From Anaerolineae bacterium (lineage in GTDB: Bacteria > Chloroflexota > Anaerolineae > UBA4142 > SHND01), in assembly GCA_020851635.1 (NCBI GenBank), contig JADZCJ010000066.1, positions 1 to 63,522 on the forward strand: a stretch of DNA of 63,522 bases. The letters are read 5' to 3'. The notes under the pieces were generated by a model. That model did not search any database. It saw only the letters and a program-made list of their open reading frames with translations, and was not told the DNA's origin. Each line of letters begins with the position of its first letter. Position 1 is the first letter of the stretch. Shown here piece after piece: positions 59,318 through 63,522 of this stretch. Both the position numbers and the translations under genes were made by a program.

Positions 59318-62300
59318 CTAACCCGCGCCGCCCAGTTTTTCCGCCAATTTGCGCAGCGCGCTGACCAGCGCAAAATCTTGCGCGTTTGCGCCCCGCAAAA
59401 GCTCTTTCAGTTGGCTTGACGCCTGTTCCGTTTTCCCGCTCTGGATTTCGGTCACAACCGTATTCAACTGTGCCCAGAATGTCTTGTCCGCATCGGGCGC
59501 CAGTTGCTGTGCCAACGCGATTTGTTGCGCGACGGACGAGAGCTGGTCGGTGGCGATGAGCAAAAGCGCAATGTTTCTTTGCGCCGCATAATCATCGGGC
59601 TTGAGCGCGGCGACCTTTTGATACGCGGGCAAGGCAAAACCGGGCTGCCCCCGCGCCAACCATTGTCGCGCCACTTCTGTCGCGAGCGCGGGATCGGTCG
59701 GGGACGCGCTCGCGGCTTCGAGGGCTTTGTTCAATTCAACGAGTGTAAAGCGAAAATCCTGATAGCGCTGGCGAGTTGTGCTGTCACTTGCCGGGATATT
59801 GGTGAGCGCGCTGTCAATCGCTGTAATTGCGTCCGGCACGCGTCCCAGTTTCGAGTAGAAATTCGCGAGGACGGTGTATGTTTCGAGGGTTGGATTCGAG
59901 ACAGCTGCCTGGGTGAGAAGGGTCTCGAACCGGGCTGCCTCAGTCGCCGCGATCGCTTCATCTGCCGCGCGGGTCAGTTCGCTGACGGCGAGCCCCAATC
60001 CCTCCGGACGAAAAACATCGCCGCACTGTGGCGCATATCGGATCGCGTCCAGCGCATCCATCGTGCGCTCGCGCCAGTGGGTTTCTGCCTGTGCGCGCAC
60101 GGCAAATGTAAAGCAAAAGGTCGGGTCAACCTGGAGCGAGTGAAAGATTAGTTCGTGCGCTCGCTCGCGTTCGGCATCCGCTTCTTGTATATTGCCCTGG
60201 TCTGCCAGGACTTGAGAATACTCGAGCAGCGCCTGGGCATGTTGGTTGTAAAGATGCGCCGTGTTGGGACTGAGGCGATGAGCATGGTCAAAATACACCA
60301 TCGCCTGCTTGTAGGCGTCAATTTTTACTGCCGGGTCGTTCGACAGCGCGCCGCGCGCCTGCGCCAGACGCGCCAAATTCGCGGAATGATCGGTGTTGTA
60401 AGGATTGATGGCGCGGGCGCGTAATAACGCCTCTTGCGCGCGATCCAGTGCGTCCATCTGCGCCGCCACATCCGTTGCGGACTTGGCTTGGTCCAAATAC
60501 GCGCGCCCCAGAAACAGATCGTAATAGTCCTGTTGGGGCTGCATTGCGAGCGCGCGCTGGAATAATTGAACGGCAGTCGCGGTGTTTTCGCCGGTGAGCG
60601 AAGCTGCCTGCTTGTAGAGCATGTCGGCGCGAATCGGTTCGATATTGGTGGCGAAAATCAACAAAAAAGCAACGATCGCGAGGACGGGAGCGACCACATA
60701 GTTTGTCGTCCGATTGACCCACGCCGCAGGCAAGGTCTCGTCAAAGAGCATGGTGATGGCGCACATCACCGCCACGAGCAGGGTAAAGACGCTAAAGAGA
60801 ATGACCGCCGTGAGCAGCGCGTCAAGCACCGTCGCTCCCACCGTGGCGATCAAGAGAACGTGATAAAAGACAAGCCCGGAAAAAATGGCGAACGCGAGTA
60901 CGACAAACAGAATACATGCCACGAACCAATCCCGCGCGCCCAAGCGAAATGTGTGACCCCATTCGCTCGCGCAAATGCCGAGTCCGACCAGCAAAGTTGT
61001 TACAAACAGCCACAACATGGTGTACGAGGTCATTAACCCCGTCGTGGTGTTTTTGCCCGTCAGCGCGCTGATCACAACACTCAGCCCGCTCACCGCTTGT
61101 CCGCCCGCAGTGCCGAGATTGTTCGTGGTGATATAGTCATAGCCCATCACGGCGAGCACGAATCCAACCAGAAAGGCATATAGAATCAAGGGGGCGCTGG
61201 AAACACGACGTGGCGCGCTCTCGGACTTGGATTTGGCGGTTGGAGCAGTGACGGCTGACACGCGTTTGCGCTTGCCCACAGCCGCGGCGGGCGCCGGTTC
61301 CGCAGTCGGCTTGTTCTCGATTGGCGGAGCGGATTCGGTATCTGCGCCCATTTGCACGCGTCCCGTCCCGATCACCACAAAGACTGCGGCAAAAAACCAG
61401 AAATAGAGGCGGGAGGAAACAATCGCAATCCCGAAATGGATTTCGATAAAGTGCGCGACAAAGAGAGCGACAAGCGCGACAAGCCAAAGCGCATTCGGCG
61501 ATCGAGTCAGACTAAAAGGACCCGCGCGAAGCGCTACCGCGACCAGATACACAAACATACCCAGGATCATGCCGCCGGGCAATGCCACACCGATAAACTC
61601 CCATCCAAACACCAGACCAAAGACCGCGGCGAGCAAGAGACCCCCTCCGAACCACAATCCGAGAAACAGATTGCGGGCGCGCAACGAGGGCATCAAGCCG
61701 AGCCATTTCATTGCCAAATACAAGACGACCAAAAACAAGATATTTTCGGCAACAAAGCCCAAGAGACCGGTCGTTACGAGCGCGTCAAACGTTTCATTGT
61801 GTGACCGATCGGGCGTGGCATTACGTGATTCGAGATTGCCGAGTTCGGGCGGGTAATACCGGTTGTAGGAAACATACATCGTTTCCGGACCGTAACCGAC
61901 GAGAGGGCGAAGCGCGTTGAATGGATCGTCCCCGTTGACCGGCGACCAGAGTGGTTCATGCAGAACGACGAGTTGGAGCGCACCCTGCCAGATCAACACA
62001 CGCACGCGCCCCGTGCCGCCCTCCAACTCAAATACGCGTCCCATGCGTCCGAAATATGGAAGTTGACGCAAGGACGCGAACGGCGAATCGGGGATATTCA
62101 ATAGCGCGAGAAACACGAACAAGAGCGCCGCCGCGCCGACCGCGCCCAGCGCGAGCTTGCGCGCGCCGCGCACCAGCGCCAAGAGCACGCCGAACGTAAA
62201 CAGTCCGCCCAGAATGCCGAGCAGAGGACCGCGACTTTGTGTAAAAAGCAGGGCGATGAACTGTACCGCGAGCAGCGAGGCGTATAGCGCGGGCAAAAGG

Positions 62301-63223
62301 AAATCGGCAGCGCGCTGCTTGAATACAAAAGCTGCGCCCCACCAGAGCAGAATAACGGCGAACGAGAGCAAGAGCGCGAGATTGAATGCGCCGGATGCCA
62401 GGTTCAATTGTTCGGGCGTCACAATACCGCTATAGTTTGATTCGATGATGGATTTGGCGCCGAGGTCAAAAGTCAACCCCCAGATGGCTGCCATGCCCAG
62501 AAAAGTGACGACGGCGGCGAGATAAACGAGGGGGGGGCGCGCTGTGCGCACGGCGGCGCGTTTGCCCGTTTGCAACAGCCGCGCCAGCGCGAGCGGGATC
62601 GTCAAGATCAAGAACGCACCGATAAAAATAGAATTGCCCAAACTGGAAGCGACGCGCGTGGTGACGTCACCGACCCAAGGCAGGGGGTCGAGGTAATAGT
62701 GTTGAATGATTGCGTAAAAAGCAACCGGAAAACTCGCGACGAGCGCGATGGTGATCGCGCGCTCCACATCGGCGCGCGTTTTGATTCGACTGGCGGCGAG
62801 AAAAAAAATGACGAGGTAAGCGGAAAAGGTATACAAGCCCTGCAGACGTTGATACGAGCCAAAAAAGGAGACGGTGGGCGAGAGCGAAAGCAGAGTGCTG
62901 AGGACATATGCCGCGAACAAGAGCGCGACAGGAATCGTCAGCGGATTTTCCTCCGATACGCTCGCTAACCACGCGCGCGCGCGCTGAAGCGGCGGCAGCA
63001 CATTCGCACGCGTAGGGCGTCCACCGCGTCGCCGCTCCGAACGCAGAATGAGCCACATTGCGCCCATGGCGAGCGCCAGGGTGCGAATCAGGGTGATTTT
63101 GTCGGGTTCAAAGACGCGACTGGAATAGATGTTGAAATAAAGCGGCGCAATGATGAGCGCAATGAGCCAGCACGCCTGGATGAATTTTTCGGAAAACAGG
63201 GCAAGTCGAGAAGGTGGATACAT
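59318..63223 (-). CDS. O-antigen ligase-like membrane protein with TPR repeats
   Basis: This 1301-residue protein has about a dozen helices in the first half. The Wzy_C/O-antigen ligase region has RVLIWQGALQLVV and RSHNETFDALVTTGLLGFV (about residues 410-495). A Lys/Ala/Pro-rich loop separates a second set of helices (about 680-880). From about residue 900 to the end there are tandem tetratricopeptide-like helices (AVQLFQRALAMQPQQDYYDLFLGRAYLDQA). It probably joins polymerised glycan to a carrier or polymerises it at the cell surface. A TATAGA-type -10 lies about 25 bases before the ATG. Confidence 0.85.
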   Translation of the reverse strand: MYPPSRLALFSEKFIQACWLIALIIAPLYFNIYSSRVFEPDKITLIRTLALAMGAMWLILRSERRRGGRPTRANVLPPLQRARAWLASVSEENPLTIPVALLFAAYVLSTLLSLSPTVSFFGSYQRLQGLYTFSAYLVIFFLAASRIKTRADVERAITIALVASFPVAFYAIIQHYYLDPLPWVGDVTTRVASSLGNSIFIGAFLILTIPLALARLLQTGKRAAVRTARPPLVYLAAVVTFLGMAAIWGLTFDLGAKSIIESNYSGIVTPEQLNLASGAFNLALLLSFAVILLWWGAAFVFKQRAADFLLPALYASLLAVQFIALLFTQSRGPLLGILGGLFTFGVLLALVRGARKLALGAVGAAALLFVFLALLNIPDSPFASLRQLPYFGRMGRVFELEGGTGRVRVLIWQGALQLVVLHEPLWSPVNGDDPFNALRPLVGYGPETMYVSYNRYYPPELGNLESRNATPDRSHNETFDALVTTGLLGFVAENILFLVVLYLAMKWLGLMPSLRARNLFLGLWFGGGLLLAAVFGLVFGWEFIGVALPGGMILGMFVYLVAVALRAGPFSLTRSPNALWLVALVALFVAHFIEIHFGIAIVSSRLYFWFFAAVFVVIGTGRVQMGADTESAPPIENKPTAEPAPAAAVGKRKRVSAVTAPTAKSKSESAPRRVSSAPLILYAFLVGFVLAVMGYDYITTNNLGTAGGQAVSGLSVVISALTGKNTTTGLMTSYTMLWLFVTTLLVGLGICASEWGHTFRLGARDWFVACILFVVLAFAIFSGLVFYHVLLIATVGATVLDALLTAVILFSVFTLLVAVMCAITMLFDETLPAAWVNRTTNYVVAPVLAIVAFLLIFATNIEPIRADMLYKQAASLTGENTATAVQLFQRALAMQPQQDYYDLFLGRAYLDQAKSATDVAAQMDALDRAQEALLRARAINPYNTDHSANLARLAQARGALSNDPAVKIDAYKQAMVYFDHAHRLSPNTAHLYNQHAQALLEYSQVLADQGNIQEADAERERAHELIFHSLQVDPTFCFTFAVRAQAETHWRERTMDALDAIRYAPQCGDVFRPEGLGLAVSELTRAADEAIAATEAARFETLLTQAAVSNPTLETYTVLANFYSKLGRVPDAITAIDSALTNIPASDSTTRQRYQDFRFTLVELNKALEAASASPTDPALATEVARQWLARGQPGFALPAYQKVAALKPDDYAAQRNIALLLIATDQLSSVAQQIALAQQLAPDADKTFWAQLNTVVTEIQSGKTEQASSQLKELLRGANAQDFALVSALRKLAEKLGGAG

Positions 63224-63490
63224 AAGTCGTGGTCGAGCGGCAGAGATTCTATAACGGGTGTTTCATTAGCGCAAAAGCCGCTCAAATTCCAAACCCAGGA
63301 TGCCTCCCACCGACCGCGATCTGGCATCAAGAATCTTTTATACCCTCTTTACCATAGTTGACACCTCTCCGTTTCGGTTTTTGGGTTAAGAAACCTTAGC
63401 CTGTATTCAAGGGTTGATGAAATCTAATTGCACCTTGACAACCAAATCGCATCGACGTAGGGTACATCTCATCTTTGCCTGCTGAGGTGT
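63224..63490. other. Intergenic region before the window end
   Basis: I see no complete gene. TTGACA at 63358 lacks a matching -10. A second TTGACA at 63435-63440 with a 17-base spacer and TAGGGT at 63458-63463 may drive the truncated gene at 63491. No terminator is evident. Confidence 0.4.
63435..63463 (+). promoter_or_regulatory. Candidate promoter of the truncated last gene
   Basis: TTGACA, 17-base spacer, TAGGGT. The predicted leader is about 20 bases with GAGG before the ATG at 63491. Confidence 0.4.
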
Positions 63491-63522
63491 ATGATGAATT
63501 CAACGCAAGCCGAACTGTTCGC
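63491..63522 (+). CDS. Start of a gene cut by the window end
   Basis: An open frame starts with ATGATG after GAGG and a plausible promoter, encoding MMNSTQAELF before the window stops. Ten codons are too few to identify it. Confidence 0.35.
   Translation, partial: MMNSTQAELF

Noticed and set aside
1-63522. CRISPR array, prophage or integrative element
   Set aside because: No regularly spaced repeats, integrase, phage structural genes or att-like repeats were seen on either strand.

Overview
This is a gene-dense, moderately GC-rich bacterial chromosome segment with no ribosomal RNA, tRNA, CRISPR array, insertion sequence or prophage that I can see. The gene set suggests a member of the Chloroflexota, probably Anaerolineae-like and perhaps from an uncultured lineage. 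Clues are the bacterial isopentenyl phosphate kinase, the MoxR/DUF58/DUF4350/DUF4129 membrane cluster, large O-antigen-ligase and YfhO/GT39 membrane glycosyltransferases, a fused glycogen synthase-phosphorylase, and a guanylate kinase P-loop of the GPSGVGKDA type. The assignment is an inference from gene content.

Layout. 0.3-4 kb (+): a sugar-binding lipoprotein, a GT2 enzyme and a CcmH/CcmG-like pair, ending in a strong terminator. 4.1-12.2 kb (-): a YfhO-like giant membrane protein, a DUF4352-like protein, a GT39 transferase, a GH-like barrel with a lysine-rich tail, and a protein with a CWB2-like C-terminus. 12.3-17.7 kb: agmatinase, NAD kinase (+) and a coenzyme A operon (coaBC, HAD hydrolase, coaX, membrane-anchored protein). 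17.8-24.4 kb (+): a hydroxyacid dehydrogenase, a HAD hydrolase, the GlgA-GlgP fusion and a YihY/BrkB protein. A 99-bp MITE-like element with 16-bp inverted ends and a 6-bp target duplication sits between BrkB and dtd. 24.5-31.1 kb: dtd, an FmdB-type zinc ribbon, acyl-CoA dehydrogenase, an SPFH protein, an EamA transporter and an orphan DNA methyltransferase. 31.4-36.4 kb (-): gyrA-like topoisomerase, then upp, dCMP deaminase and isopentenyl phosphate kinase. 36.7-40.5 kb (+): a secreted GH51-like protein and another GT39 transferase.

41.3-46.3 kb holds the most unusual accessory cassette. A PqqD-like (RiPP recognition) protein carries a conserved-looking C-terminal tail. It is followed by an HPr-kinase-like ATPase and three glycosyltransferases in overlapping order. 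Divergently transcribed from it is a tightly packaged small gene (68 aa) with its own promoter and terminator. 46.3-55.5 kb is a membrane and cell-envelope block: glucosaminidase, RDD, SpoIIM-like, DUF58, MoxR ATPase, DUF4350, DUF4129 and a GDPD-type membrane-domain protein. 55.5-63.2 kb (-) is a cell-surface polysaccharide block: a 1301-residue O-antigen ligase/TPR protein, WecA/MraY-like transferase, nucleotide-sugar dehydrogenase, then guanylate kinase and DUF72.

Functionally, the window combines core metabolism (CoA, NADP, pyrimidine salvage, glycogen turnover, isoprenoid kinase) with surface glycan synthesis. Several transcription units have near-perfect -10 boxes directly before the ATG with no Shine-Dalgarno, which suggests leaderless mRNAs. 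A family of short palindromes with covarying arms lies at 3' ends of genes. Start codons were re-chosen where a TTG-initiated reading frame had a better-supported ATG inside it.
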